Positions 25,925 through 34,874 of a stretch of 64,000 nt of DNA are shown in pieces. Position 1 is the stretch's first letter, and the number at the start of each line of letters is the position of its first letter. The translations under genes and the position numbers were made by a program. The notes beneath the pieces are model-generated. The model did not search any database. It saw only the letters and a list, made by a program, of their open reading frames with translations, and had not been told where the DNA came from. The DNA comes from Propionibacterium sp. oral taxon 192 str. F0372 (lineage in GTDB: Bacteria > Actinomycetota > Actinomycetes > Propionibacteriales > Propionibacteriaceae). The stretch is taken from the NCBI RefSeq assembly GCF_000413315.1, contig NZ_KE340297.1:443184-507183 (forward strand), written 5' to 3'.

Positions 25925-26890
25925 TCACAACGCGGTACGCGCAGGCCTTCCCGCGAGCACGTCGGTGATGTTATCGATGGCCAGCTTGCTCATCATCCAT
26001 CTGGTCTGGCGGGTAGCCGAGCCAATGTGCGGCAGCAGCACAACGTTGTCCATCTCGTACAGGGCGGGATTGATTGTCGGCTCGTCCTCGTAGACGTCAA
26101 GGCCAGCACCTGCGATGCTGCCGGAATTCAGTGCATCCACCAAGGCGGCCTCGTCGACGCAGGCGCCGCGGGCGGTGTTGACGAGGAAGGCGGTGTCCTT
26201 CATCTGGGCCAGGGCTGCGGCGTCGATGATGTGCCGGGTCTCGGGAGTCAGCGGGCAGTGCAGGGAGACGACGTCACTGGTCTCCAGCAACTCGCCGAGT
26301 TCCACCCGGCGAGTTGGTGCGGTGTCTGGGTTGACCCCGTCAATTGCCGAGAGGTCCTTGTCGGAGCGGGATGAATAGACGACATCCATGCCGAGCACCG
26401 CAGCACGTCGGCCCATCGCCTCACCGATCTGCCCCAGCCCAATGATGCCCAATTGCGCGCCCTGCAGCCCAGTGCCGAGCATGAAGGTATGCGAATAGCG
26501 CCACGGCTTGTGGTCACGCACCCAACGTTCGGCCTCCCCTGCGCGACGGGTGACCATGAGCATCAACATGAAAGCGGTGTCGGCGGTGGCTTCATGTAGC
26601 ACACCGGGGGTGGTGGAAACCTGGATGCCTCGTTGTTTCGCCGCTGCCACGTCGATATTGTTGAACCCCGCCGCACACTGAGCAATGATCTTCAACCCAG
26701 GCCCGGCGAGAGAGATCATCTCCGCATCAAGCGGATCGGATAGCGCAGACAAGATAGCATCAACCCCACCGATGTACGACGCGATTTCGTCGCGAGTCAT
26801 GAACTCCTGCCCACCGATCACCTCATGGGTGACGGTAAGCAGGTCGAGGGCTTCGGGAAGCTGGGGTGCGGTAACGAGAATCCTGGCCAT
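25925..26890 (-). CDS. D-isomer 2-hydroxyacid dehydrogenase (glyoxylate/hydroxypyruvate reductase type)
   Basis: 321 residues. The Rossmann dinucleotide motif is GIIGLGQIGEAMGRRAAVLG; the catalytic set is Arg in NTARGACVDE, Glu in DVYEDEPTI and His in LLPHIGSAT. The fold and length fit NAD(P)H-dependent reductases of glyoxylate, hydroxypyruvate or similar 2-keto acids; the exact substrate cannot be told. Transcribed alone, convergent with the chelatase operon. No regulatory site was recognised upstream beyond a short CCTAGCCTAGG palindrome at the start codon region. Confidence 0.9.
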   Translation of the reverse strand: MARILVTAPQLPEALDLLTVTHEVIGGQEFMTRDEIASYIGGVDAILSALSDPLDAEMISLAGPGLKIIAQCAAGFNNIDVAAAKQRGIQVSTTPGVLHEATADTAFMLMLMVTRRAGEAERWVRDHKPWRYSHTFMLGTGLQGAQLGIIGLGQIGEAMGRRAAVLGMDVVYSSRSDKDLSAIDGVNPDTAPTRRVELGELLETSDVVSLHCPLTPETRHIIDAAALAQMKDTAFLVNTARGACVDEAALVDALNSGSIAGAGLDVYEDEPTINPALYEMDNVVLLPHIGSATRQTRWMMSKLAIDNITDVLAGRPARTAL

Positions 26891-27029
26891 GGACCTAGCC
26901 TAGGACTCACCGCTCGCATGCACCGGGGAGTGCGTAGATCGGTACGCTGCCGACACCAGATACCTGATGCTAGGTTACCCGTTCAGCACCGGTTGGACCT
27001 CCCGTACACTCGGAATTTAGGAGGCACCC

Positions 27030-27365
27030 ATGAATCAACCCGCTAGGAGAGCCGTGGCCATCACCAGCTTGGCCGCCGCCGGGCTGGGACTGACCACCGC
27101 GCAGATCCTCAACCAACCAGAGCCCTCCGACCACCGGGATCCGGGCGTCGTTCTAAACGAAGAACCCCCGGCGTCTTCCATCGTCCCCGAGCCAGCCGGG
27201 GCAACGTCCTCCCCCGCCCCGGAGAACCCGGCTCCCATCGGGGATGTGGCGACCGGTGCAGGCCAGCCAACCGGTGTGGGTCAACAGCCCACAGTTCCGG
27301 TCGACGATGATGCGGATGACAAAGACGACGACAAAGATGTCAAAGACGACAAGGACGACGATTAA
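27030..27365 (+). CDS. Small exported protein with an Asp-rich C-terminus
   Basis: 111 residues. ATG at 27030 follows TTAGGAGGCACCC, a strong ribosome binding site. The N-terminus has a signal or anchor stretch (AVAITSLAAAGLGLTTAQIL), the middle is Pro/Glu/Ala rich, and the last 25 residues are almost all Asp and Lys (DDDADDKDDDKDVKDDKDDD). No domain is recognised. The acidic tail could bind divalent cations or be a wall-associated spacer; both are guesses. Its codon use matches its neighbours. Confidence 0.6.
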   Translation: MNQPARRAVAITSLAAAGLGLTTAQILNQPEPSDHRDPGVVLNEEPPASSIVPEPAGATSSPAPENPAPIGDVATGAGQPTGVGQQPTVPVDDDADDKDDDKDVKDDKDDD

Positions 27366-27394
27366 AACCGGCGGCTCAGCCAGTTGTCCGGTTT
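27365..27394. terminator. Probable bidirectional terminator
   Basis: AAACCGG (27365-27371) pairs with CCGGTTT (27388-27394), with an inner GGCTCAGCC hairpin. Read on the minus strand it ends in TTTTAAT, which suits the end of the response-regulator operon. It starts at the stop of the Asp-rich protein gene. Confidence 0.5.
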
Positions 27395-27443
27395 CATCAG
27401 CTTCCGCAACGCGGCAGTCGTCCGGAAGGAATCGGACCGGGCC

Positions 27444-28103
27444 TCAGGCCAGGCGATAGCCCATGCCACGCACGGTCTCGAATCTTTCCTTCCCCAGCCT
27501 GGAACGCAGATAGGAGACGTACACGTCGACGACATTCGAGCCCGGGTCGAAGTCTAGGCCCCACACGGCGGCCAGGAGTTGTTCCCGGCTCAGCACCTGG
27601 CCTGGGTTACGCAGGAAGGTCTCAGCCAGCGCGAACTCCCGGGCCGAAAGATCCACCCATCGCCCATCCACCTGTGCCTTGCGACTTGCCAGGTCGAGTA
27701 CCAGGCCCCGGTGTTCCAGACGCATGAGTTGGTGGACCTCGCCGCTGACCCGCAGCCGCAACCGGATGCGAGCCAGCAATTCCTCAAAGGAGAAGGGCTT
27801 GGGCATGTAATCATCGGCGCCACCTTCAAGCCCGGCCACCCTGTCGGCCACCGAGGATCGGGCGGTCAGCATGATCACCGGAGTGGCGACTCCCTGCCCC
27901 CGAAGCCGGTCGAGCACTTCGAAGCCGTCAATGTCGGGCAGCCCGACATCAAGCACGACGAGATCGATCCCGCCCTGCAACACCCATTCGACGGCTTCGT
28001 TGCCCGAGGTGGTGACATCGACCACGAAACCAGCTGCCCGCAGTCCTTTGGCCACGAAGGATGCGATGCGTTGTTCATCCTCCACCACCAGGATCCTGCT
28101 CAT
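27444..28103 (-). CDS. OmpR/PhoB-family response regulator
   Basis: 219 residues from ATG 28101-28103, which follows GGGAGG and starts MSRILVVEDEQRIASF; the longer frame upstream is a shadow over the kinase gene. The receiver domain has the acidic pair, phospho-Asp in VVLDVGLPDIDGFEVL, Thr/Ser in MLTARSS and Lys in KPFSFEELL. The C-terminal winged helix has VWGLDFDPGSNVVDVYVSYLR and RGMGYRLA. It overlaps the histidine kinase gene by ATGA. It is the last gene of the glycan operon, so it may control envelope genes or its own operon. Confidence 0.93.
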   Translation of the reverse strand: MSRILVVEDEQRIASFVAKGLRAAGFVVDVTTSGNEAVEWVLQGGIDLVVLDVGLPDIDGFEVLDRLRGQGVATPVIMLTARSSVADRVAGLEGGADDYMPKPFSFEELLARIRLRLRVSGEVHQLMRLEHRGLVLDLASRKAQVDGRWVDLSAREFALAETFLRNPGQVLSREQLLAAVWGLDFDPGSNVVDVYVSYLRSRLGKERFETVRGMGYRLA

Positions 28104-29536
28104 CCCCCGACCTCCCTTCTTTCCCCGGTAGCATCCCAGGCCGGAAGACATAACGTGAAAGTGGACCCTTTCCCCAGCACCGATTCGATCTCCAGCACCC
28201 CGCCGTGTGCCCGTACGATCGACTCTACGATGCTCAGCCCCAGCCCGGAGCCGGGAACATAACCAACCACGTGACGCGCCCGCACCGATCTCTCCCGGAT
28301 TCTCGCGAGATCCTCCACACCGATCCCCGTTCCCTCGTCGGTGACCCACATCCGCACCGTCTGCTCGCAGATCGCCGAACCGATAGCGATCACCGAACCC
28401 GGCTCGGAATATTTCACGGCATTCGAGGCCAGTTGCAGCCACGCTTGGGTCACCCGGACCGCATCAAGGCAGGCGACACCATCCGCGACCTGATCCAATC
28501 TCCACCGCCGGTCCCCGATCACCTCGGCCTTGCCCAGCACCGAGACCGTCAGGTCGGTGACCGAGCAGGGCTCGATCTTCACGAAATCGCTGTCCACCGA
28601 TCTGGCCAGCAGCAGCAGGTCACCAATGAGGACTTCCATCCGGTCGAGTTCGTCGATTGCGATGTCCCGGACCATCATGGTGTCTTCGGGGTCGGTAGGG
28701 TCCATGAGTTCCAGGTGCCCGCGCACGACGGTCATCGGGGTACGCAGTTCGTGGCCGACGTCGTCCATCAGGTCGCGCTGTCCCTGGACCGCGTGCTGCA
28801 CCCTGTCAAGCATCCTGTTGAATCCGTTCGCCAACCGGCCTAGATCGTCACGGCCATGAACCGGAACCCTACTCGTCAAATCTTTCTCGTTGATCTCCTC
28901 GGCAGCAGCCTGCAATTCCTCGATCGGCCGCAGCAGGCGATCCACCCCGATCCAGGCCAAACCCGTGGCGACCATGACGGCGATCCCCGCCGCGGCGAGG
29001 CAGACCAAGGTCACCGAATGCAGTCTGGCTGCTCGCGCGTCCAGGTCGATCACCTGCACCAAAGTTGCCCGCTGATCCCCCTGGCGTACCGGGACGACGA
29101 GCACGCGGTACTTGCGCAACTCGGTGTGCATCGTAGTAATCACGATCTCATCCCCGACGACGAGATCGGCGAGTTCATTGAGCAGTCCGGGGTCGTCGGC
29201 GGGACGCAACCGACCGGGATCGGTGGTAACCGTCATCAATTCGGTCCCGGAAAAACCCACGGCTCCCTCGTCGGTTCCACTGCCCTGATGTTCTAACCAG
29301 GTCTGGATCAGGTCCATCGGCCCGCTGAACGACGAACCGTCCGAGGGATCGGTATTTTTCCTGACCAACGCCAAGAAGCGATCCCTATCCGCGATCAAGT
29401 CGGCGTCGGCCTCTACCTGAAGGTCGACGCGTTGGACCACCGTGATCAGCACACCTGAAAACACCAGTGCTATGCAGGCGACCACGACCATGGCAGCGAC
29501 GATCCTCGTTCTAAGAGTCATCGTCGTCCTCATCAT
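28100..29536 (-). CDS. Membrane sensor histidine kinase
   Basis: 478 residues from the double ATG at 29531-29536. A first membrane helix (VAAMVVVACIALVFSGVLI), an extracellular sensor of about 150 residues, a second helix (LVCLAAAGIAVMVATGLAWI), HAMP, then HisKA with the H-box MDDVGHELRTPM and HATPase with N-box LASNAVKY, G1 TDEGTGIG and G2 GSGLGLSIV. It starts 19 bp after UDP-glucose dehydrogenase and is co-transcribed with the response regulator. Signal unknown; its place at the end of a surface-glycan operon suggests an envelope cue. Confidence 0.92.
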   Translation of the reverse strand: MMRTTMTLRTRIVAAMVVVACIALVFSGVLITVVQRVDLQVEADADLIADRDRFLALVRKNTDPSDGSSFSGPMDLIQTWLEHQGSGTDEGAVGFSGTELMTVTTDPGRLRPADDPGLLNELADLVVGDEIVITTMHTELRKYRVLVVPVRQGDQRATLVQVIDLDARAARLHSVTLVCLAAAGIAVMVATGLAWIGVDRLLRPIEELQAAAEEINEKDLTSRVPVHGRDDLGRLANGFNRMLDRVQHAVQGQRDLMDDVGHELRTPMTVVRGHLELMDPTDPEDTMMVRDIAIDELDRMEVLIGDLLLLARSVDSDFVKIEPCSVTDLTVSVLGKAEVIGDRRWRLDQVADGVACLDAVRVTQAWLQLASNAVKYSEPGSVIAIGSAICEQTVRMWVTDEGTGIGVEDLARIRERSVRARHVVGYVPGSGLGLSIVESIVRAHGGVLEIESVLGKGSTFTLCLPAWDATGERREVGG

Positions 29537-29555
29537 CGGTGCGCCTCCGTGCCAT

Positions 29556-30935
29556 TCATTGTCTGACGCCGACACCGATGACGCCAGCACCGATCGCTTC
29601 TTCCATGAAATCACCCCTTCCCATCCCAACGTGCACCCACCCGGCCCGGTGCCACCGGTCCCGGTCCAAGGCATTGCGACCGTCCACGATGATCTTGCGA
29701 GCAACCAGACCGCCCACCCACTGCGGGTCCAATTCGAGGTACTGGCGCCACTCGGTGGCTAGCACTACCAACTCGGCCTCGGCTAGGCCTTTCTCCAGAT
29801 CGGTGGCAACGGCGAGATCCGGATGGGTGCGCATCACATTGGGCAGGCCACATGGATCACAGACTCGCACCAGGGCTCCGGCCCGCACGAGTCGACGGGC
29901 GACATCCAGGGCGGGTGAATCCCGGATATCGTCGCTGTTTGGCTTGAAGGTGGCGCCCAGCACGGTGACCTTGGTCCCCGCCAGCCCGCCGGGGCAGACT
30001 GCCTCGGCCAATCTCACCACCCGGGAACGGCATCCCAGGTTGATCCGGTCTACCTCCCTGAGGAAACCCACCGCCTGTGACACGCCGAGTTCCTCCGCCT
30101 GCGTCTGAAGGGACCTGATGTCCTTGGGCAAACAGCCGCCCCCGAAACCGATTCCCGCGTTGAGGAAGCGCCGCCCAATGCGGGGATCGTATCCGATGGC
30201 CTCGGCCAGCACCGACACATCACCGCCGGTCACATCACACATCGTCGCCATCGTATTGATGAAGCTGATCTTCGTTGCCAGGAAGGCATTGGCAGCCATC
30301 TTCACCAGCTCGGCGGTGGGGCGGTTGGTGAGAATCCGCGGGATGGCCTCGGCCAGCAGTTCTGCGTGGATCTCGTCCAGCACCCCGGCCGCATATGCGG
30401 CGCGCTCCGGGTCGTCGGATAAGCCGTAAACAATCCGGTCCGGGTGCAAGGTGTCGGCCACCGCGTGCCCCTCCCGCAGGAATTCCGGGTTCCACACGAC
30501 CTCGGCCCCCAGGGGTTCCAGCCGATCAGCCAGCTGCTGCGCAGTCCCCACCGGAACCGTCGATTTCCCCACGACGATCGGGCGCAGTTCCGGGCGCAGC
30601 ACCCGGGCCAGGTCATCAACCGCGGCCTCCAGTGCGGTGAGGTCCGCTGCCCCGCTGACCGGGGACTGCGGGGTGCCAACGGCCAGAAAGTGGACCTTGG
30701 CCTGTTCGAGTTCCGGCTCGGTTCCGGAGACTGCGAAGCGAAGCCTACCGCTGCGCAGGCCCTGATGCAGGATCTCCTCGAAACCCGGTTCGTGGAAGGG
30801 TGGGCGACCAGCCGACAGCTCCCGTATCCGGTGGGGGTCGGTGTCGACTGCTATGACCCGGTGGCCCAGCGAGGCCATCGCGGCGGCGTGCACCGCACCC
30901 AAGTAGCCACATCCGATTACTGATATCGTCATCAT
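29556..30935 (-). CDS. UDP-glucose/nucleotide-sugar 6-dehydrogenase
   Basis: 459 residues. N-terminal NAD-binding GCGYLGAVHAAAMASLGH, central dimerisation helices, the catalytic Cys in GFGGGCLPKDIRSL and the substrate loop (FNAGIGFGG-like), and a C-terminal UDP-binding domain (LGATFKPNSDDIRDSPALDV). It oxidises UDP-glucose to UDP-glucuronate, or a related sugar nucleotide. It overlaps the upstream kinase gene by ATGA. In this operon it would supply an acidic sugar for the glycosyltransferases. Confidence 0.92.
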   Translation of the reverse strand: MMTISVIGCGYLGAVHAAAMASLGHRVIAVDTDPHRIRELSAGRPPFHEPGFEEILHQGLRSGRLRFAVSGTEPELEQAKVHFLAVGTPQSPVSGAADLTALEAAVDDLARVLRPELRPIVVGKSTVPVGTAQQLADRLEPLGAEVVWNPEFLREGHAVADTLHPDRIVYGLSDDPERAAYAAGVLDEIHAELLAEAIPRILTNRPTAELVKMAANAFLATKISFINTMATMCDVTGGDVSVLAEAIGYDPRIGRRFLNAGIGFGGGCLPKDIRSLQTQAEELGVSQAVGFLREVDRINLGCRSRVVRLAEAVCPGGLAGTKVTVLGATFKPNSDDIRDSPALDVARRLVRAGALVRVCDPCGLPNVMRTHPDLAVATDLEKGLAEAELVVLATEWRQYLELDPQWVGGLVARKIIVDGRNALDRDRWHRAGWVHVGMGRGDFMEEAIGAGVIGVGVRQ

Positions 30936-31954
30936 GATCTATTCCTTTCACTCAATGACATGGTGGAATGCATCGGCGCGGAGCACAGTGACAGCCAGTC
31001 GTCCAGCCATGGCAGCGCGGCGGGCCGGAAGGCGTGGACCATGGCCAGCCGCCAGCGGGCAGCCCGGACATATATCCCGAAGTCGACGGGTCCGATCCCG
31101 AGTCGGGTACACAACTCATCAAGCAGGCCCAGTACCAGTTCGGCAAGGTCTTCTTCCCACTGCCTCTGGGTCCGGGACAGCTCCACGTGGGCCCACAGAT
31201 TGGCAACATCAAGGGCGGCCGGGGCCAGGCACATGGTGTCCCAGTCGACGACACCCAGCCGCTGCCCGTCCCACAACATCTGTCCAGGATGCAGGTCCCG
31301 ATGGGCAACAACCAGCGGTGAACAGCTCTCGGTGACCGCCCGGCAAGCAGCTTCGATTCCCGGCTCCAGCCGGTCGAGATCAGCGCGGACCCCGAACTCC
31401 TTGGCTCGCAGGAACCAGCGCCGCAGGGTCTGCGCCTCCGCCTCGGGGCCGTGGGCTCGCAGACCGCCGGGATCATAGGCACAGACCCGGGGCCAGCATT
31501 CCACCAGTTGCTGCCACCCCTCAATGCCCGGGAGCCCCCACTGCGCCAAGGGCTGACCAGGCACGACTGTCATGGACAACCGGCACCCACTCTCCTCCAG
31601 CAATCGTGGATGAGCGATCCCGGCCCGTTCGCAGGCTCTAGCCGCGTCACGAAGAGCATCCGCCACCCCGGCGGGCTTGCCCACCGGGAGATGCTTGGTG
31701 ATCCGTTGTCCCTCGGCAGTGACCGCGCGCCTGCCCAGGCGATGCACCAGAAGCCTCGCATCCGGGGACGGGGCCAGTGTGGGAAGCTCCGGATCACGAC
31801 TAGGCTCGGCCAACTGCACCGCCCCTTGGGCATTGATGCACCCTGCGCGCAGCCGTCCTGCCCCATCGATCCATTCAAAAAGCAGACGGTGCCCCTTGTC
31901 AGGCCACGCCCGAGTGACCCCAGGAAGTTCTCGCAGCATGGTCATGGCAGACAT
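30932..31954 (-). CDS. APH-fold kinase (phosphotransferase family), first of two
   Basis: 340 residues. The catalytic loop reads VVAHRDLHPGQMLW and the metal site GVVDWDTMCLAPAALDVAN. The usual Asn of the HxDxxxxN motif is Gln, as in some maltokinase-like members. The start ATG at 31954 has AGGAGG 7 bases upstream; the downstream ATG at 31945 would give an ATGA overlap but has a weaker site. It overlaps the next kinase gene by 13 bp. Likely phosphorylates a small molecule such as a sugar or lipid-linked intermediate; substrate unknown. Aminoglycoside resistance is not implied. Confidence 0.82.
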   Translation of the reverse strand: MSAMTMLRELPGVTRAWPDKGHRLLFEWIDGAGRLRAGCINAQGAVQLAEPSRDPELPTLAPSPDARLLVHRLGRRAVTAEGQRITKHLPVGKPAGVADALRDAARACERAGIAHPRLLEESGCRLSMTVVPGQPLAQWGLPGIEGWQQLVECWPRVCAYDPGGLRAHGPEAEAQTLRRWFLRAKEFGVRADLDRLEPGIEAACRAVTESCSPLVVAHRDLHPGQMLWDGQRLGVVDWDTMCLAPAALDVANLWAHVELSRTQRQWEEDLAELVLGLLDELCTRLGIGPVDFGIYVRAARWRLAMVHAFRPAALPWLDDWLSLCSAPMHSTMSLSERNRS

Positions 31955-33072
31955 GACAGGACCTCCTCCAGCCGGTCGAGGTGCTCAGCGATCTGCCGAC
32001 GCCATTCGGGGTTGGCGGATCGCAGCGGTTCGCCCACCCGACGGGCCAGGCGCCGGGCTATCCCCGCCCTCAGGGCGTCGGGACCGGCCATTCCCCCGGC
32101 GCACCGATAACCTTCGACCAACCGATCGCCGGTCTCCTCATCGACCGCGGTGAGATAGGAGCCCAGGTCGTCAGCAGCAGCTCCCCAGCACGCGCGGTCG
32201 AAATCGGTGAGCCACAACTCACCGCTGCCGGGGTCATGCAGCACTTGGTCGGGGGATGCATCGCCATGGCACAACACCGTGGGCCCAAGCGAACCGGGGA
32301 TGAGCGGGGCAAGCCGCCGGATACGCTCGGCCAATCGCTCATCAAGTTCCCGGATGATTCCCGCATTCGCCAGCATGCTTGCCGCCGGATCATCGCAACG
32401 GCGACGTAATTCCTCGGCAATCCTCGGCGGCAGCGCATCGCCGCAGGCATGCAACCCGGCCAGCAGGGCACCCACCGCGCCCGCGGTGCTCGGATCGGGA
32501 TCAGCCAGCAGATCGGAGCCCGCGACGAAACAACGAATACTGGTGTGTGGATCGCTCCCGTCGTCCAGGCGCAAGGGCACCGGGAGATGAGCGCCCAGGA
32601 AAGCATCGAAATCCGGCCCCGGGGTTTGCGGGGCGACCGTGGTGCGCACCACAACGCCGCCACACCGAAGGACCACCCGGCGCAGCGGATTGTGCTTGAG
32701 CAGTATCTCGCCGGTGCCGCCGCCAGCGGCTCCCCGGATGACCTGCCACAGGTACGGGGCCAGCGCTGGATCGGTGTCCAAGCCGCCCCATTGGAGGAGA
32801 ATCCCGTTGCCGAGCTCTTGCTGGTGCACCTGCAGACCGTGGGTACGGGCCCAACCCAGGACACCCAGCCCCTTTCGGTGAGCTCTCGGCCACAGGAATC
32901 GCAGCCAAGCCGCATCGGACGCTCCTGACGCAGCCACCGCAACAGAGGAGCCTGGCTTGATCCGTATCCGAGTGGCGGTGACGGGCTGCCCGAGACACGC
33001 CGTGAGGTGCTCGGAATCGCACACCATCTCAACGATTCCGCGAGTGGTTGCCTCAATATTCCGTACCATCAT
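31942..33072 (-). CDS. APH-fold kinase (phosphotransferase family), second of two
   Basis: 376 residues, starting at ATG 33070-33072, which overlaps the ABC transporter stop. The catalytic loop is LCHGDASPDQVLHDP and the metal site LWLTDFDRACWGAAADDLGSY. Like its neighbour it has Gln where APH enzymes usually have Asn. The N-terminal 150 residues are more divergent. Two adjacent paralogous kinases inside a glycosyltransferase/exporter operon suggest two phosphorylation steps or a heteromeric enzyme. The substrate is not known. Confidence 0.8.
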   Translation of the reverse strand: MMVRNIEATTRGIVEMVCDSEHLTACLGQPVTATRIRIKPGSSVAVAASGASDAAWLRFLWPRAHRKGLGVLGWARTHGLQVHQQELGNGILLQWGGLDTDPALAPYLWQVIRGAAGGGTGEILLKHNPLRRVVLRCGGVVVRTTVAPQTPGPDFDAFLGAHLPVPLRLDDGSDPHTSIRCFVAGSDLLADPDPSTAGAVGALLAGLHACGDALPPRIAEELRRRCDDPAASMLANAGIIRELDERLAERIRRLAPLIPGSLGPTVLCHGDASPDQVLHDPGSGELWLTDFDRACWGAAADDLGSYLTAVDEETGDRLVEGYRCAGGMAGPDALRAGIARRLARRVGEPLRSANPEWRRQIAEHLDRLEEVLSCLP

Positions 33073-34874
33073 CGACCCCCACCTCCCGAGTTCTCGTAGG
33101 CCTGCACCCAAGCGCGGAAGGTAGGACTCTCGGCGAGCAACCGGGCGGGGGGGCCATCCAGCAGGATGCATCCTCGGTCGATCCACACCACCCGGGAACA
33201 GCGCATCGCCACCGCCACGTCATGGGTAACGGCCAGCAACGTCCGGTCGACGATCAACGGACGGATCGCATCCAGCACGAGCTCGGATGCCGCCGGATCG
33301 AGACCAGTAGTCACCTCGTCGAGAACGACAACCCGGGAATCGCGCAGCAACGCCCGGGCAATCGCCAACCGCTGCTTCTGCCCGCCCGAAACGGTACTTC
33401 CCCGCTCCCCGACCACAGTGTCGTAGCCATTCGGCCAGCCGACGATGAATTGATGGGCATTCGCCGCCCGGGCGACGGCCTCCACCTCCTCGTCGCTGGC
33501 ATCCAACCTGCCCAGCCGGATGTTCTCTCGCACTGTGTCGGCAAACAGCACGGTGTCCTGGTGTAACAGGGCCACGCTGGAGCGCAACTGGGCCAATCCC
33601 AATTCGTCCAGCGGGTGCCCATCCAACAGCACCTGTCCGTCAACCGGGTCGATGGCCCGCACGAGCAGGGAGACCAGGGTGGATTTCCCCGATCCCGAGG
33701 GCCCAATGATCGCCACGTGTTCCCCGGGAGCGATCCGCAGATCAATATCATCGAGAACCACGACTCCCTCATAAGCGGCGGTGACGCCCCGGAACTCGAT
33801 ACGCCCACGTACCTTGTCGAGCACCACGGGATGGGATGGGTCAGTTATCTCCGAGGTGATCGCCATCAGATCGGCGACCCGTTCTCCAGATGCGGTGGCC
33901 CGGGAGATCCTCCCGGTGTACTTGGCCAGATCACGCATGGGTTTCATCGTGGTGCGCAGGTAACTGGTGAACAGCACAAGCTCCCCGGGGGTGAGGGCCC
34001 CCGACATGACCCGCAGACCTCCCCAGACAAGCACCCCTGCCGTCGCCACCCCGACGATGAGATCGGTGGCGCGTTCGAGCCCGGCAGCAAGCCCGACCGC
34101 ACGCACCCCCTGGGTTACCGAGCTCTGACTGGCATCCCCGAATCTGCGCTCCACCAGGGATTCCAGCCCGTAAGCCTGAACGGTGCGAATCGAGGAAAGT
34201 GACTCCTGGGCGGTGTTGGCGAGTTCTGCCTCGCCACGCCGAGTCATCCGGGAGGCCATATTGATCCGCCCGGATGAACAGGAACTAACAACTGCGAAGG
34301 CCACGAAGCAGGCCACCACGACCAGGGCCAGCCCTGGTGATAGCACGATCATCACCACGCTCATGACCAGCAAGGTCAAAACATTGGCGAGCAGCGGCAG
34401 TCCCGCGGTGGTCGCGACTTCCTGGAGGCGCGCGATGTCCCCCACCAGCCGCTGCACGGTGTCCGCGCTGTGGTTGCGGGCATGGAATTGCTGGGGCAGC
34501 CCCTGCACGTGGTGGAACAGCCGGGCGCGCAGAGATGCCGCGACCCGGGCACCTACCGTCGCGAAACACACCGTCGCCAGATAATTGCCCAGAGCCCGGG
34601 CCGCGACGACCAGCAGATGCGCCACACCACAGGCGATGATGACCGTGATAGTGGCCGGTGAGTGGTCCACCGCAGCCCCCAGCCTGGATAGCACCGAATC
34701 CAGCAGGTATTTCATCGGCCAGGGCTCTAACACCCGGAACACAACGTCGGCCATAAGGGCCAGGAACCCACCACAGATCATGGCTCGCTGCGGCCGCAGT
34801 TCTGGGGCAACCAGGCGCAGTGTGCGGCGCAGCGGACTGCGGTGAGCCCGGGGCGGTTCACTCCTGCGCGCCAT
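33069..34874 (-). CDS. ABC exporter, fused membrane and ATPase domains (half-transporter)
   Basis: About 601 residues. Six membrane helices in the first 320 residues, then an ATPase domain: Walker A GPSGSGKST, signature VSGGQKQRLAIARAL, Walker B VVVLDEVTTGLD and switch VTHD. It is an MsbA-like homodimer type. ATG at 34874 is taken as the start; a GTG one codon earlier is possible. It overlaps the glycosyltransferase upstream by 17 bp and the kinase downstream by 4 bp. In this setting it probably flips or exports the glycan or glycolipid made by the cluster. Confidence 0.88.
   Translation of the reverse strand: MARRSEPPRAHRSPLRRTLRLVAPELRPQRAMICGGFLALMADVVFRVLEPWPMKYLLDSVLSRLGAAVDHSPATITVIIACGVAHLLVVAARALGNYLATVCFATVGARVAASLRARLFHHVQGLPQQFHARNHSADTVQRLVGDIARLQEVATTAGLPLLANVLTLLVMSVVMIVLSPGLALVVVACFVAFAVVSSCSSGRINMASRMTRRGEAELANTAQESLSSIRTVQAYGLESLVERRFGDASQSSVTQGVRAVGLAAGLERATDLIVGVATAGVLVWGGLRVMSGALTPGELVLFTSYLRTTMKPMRDLAKYTGRISRATASGERVADLMAITSEITDPSHPVVLDKVRGRIEFRGVTAAYEGVVVLDDIDLRIAPGEHVAIIGPSGSGKSTLVSLLVRAIDPVDGQVLLDGHPLDELGLAQLRSSVALLHQDTVLFADTVRENIRLGRLDASDEEVEAVARAANAHQFIVGWPNGYDTVVGERGSTVSGGQKQRLAIARALLRDSRVVVLDEVTTGLDPAASELVLDAIRPLIVDRTLLAVTHDVAVAMRCSRVVWIDRGCILLDGPPARLLAESPTFRAWVQAYENSGGGGR

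Noticed and set aside
26892..26908. CCTAGCCTAGG before the dehydrogenase as an iron box
   Set aside because: Only the centre resembles a DtxR site; flanking bases do not fit.
30932..33072. Aminoglycoside resistance genes
   Set aside because: The APH fold is shared by many small-molecule kinases and the operon is a glycan locus; no resistance-type signature is seen.
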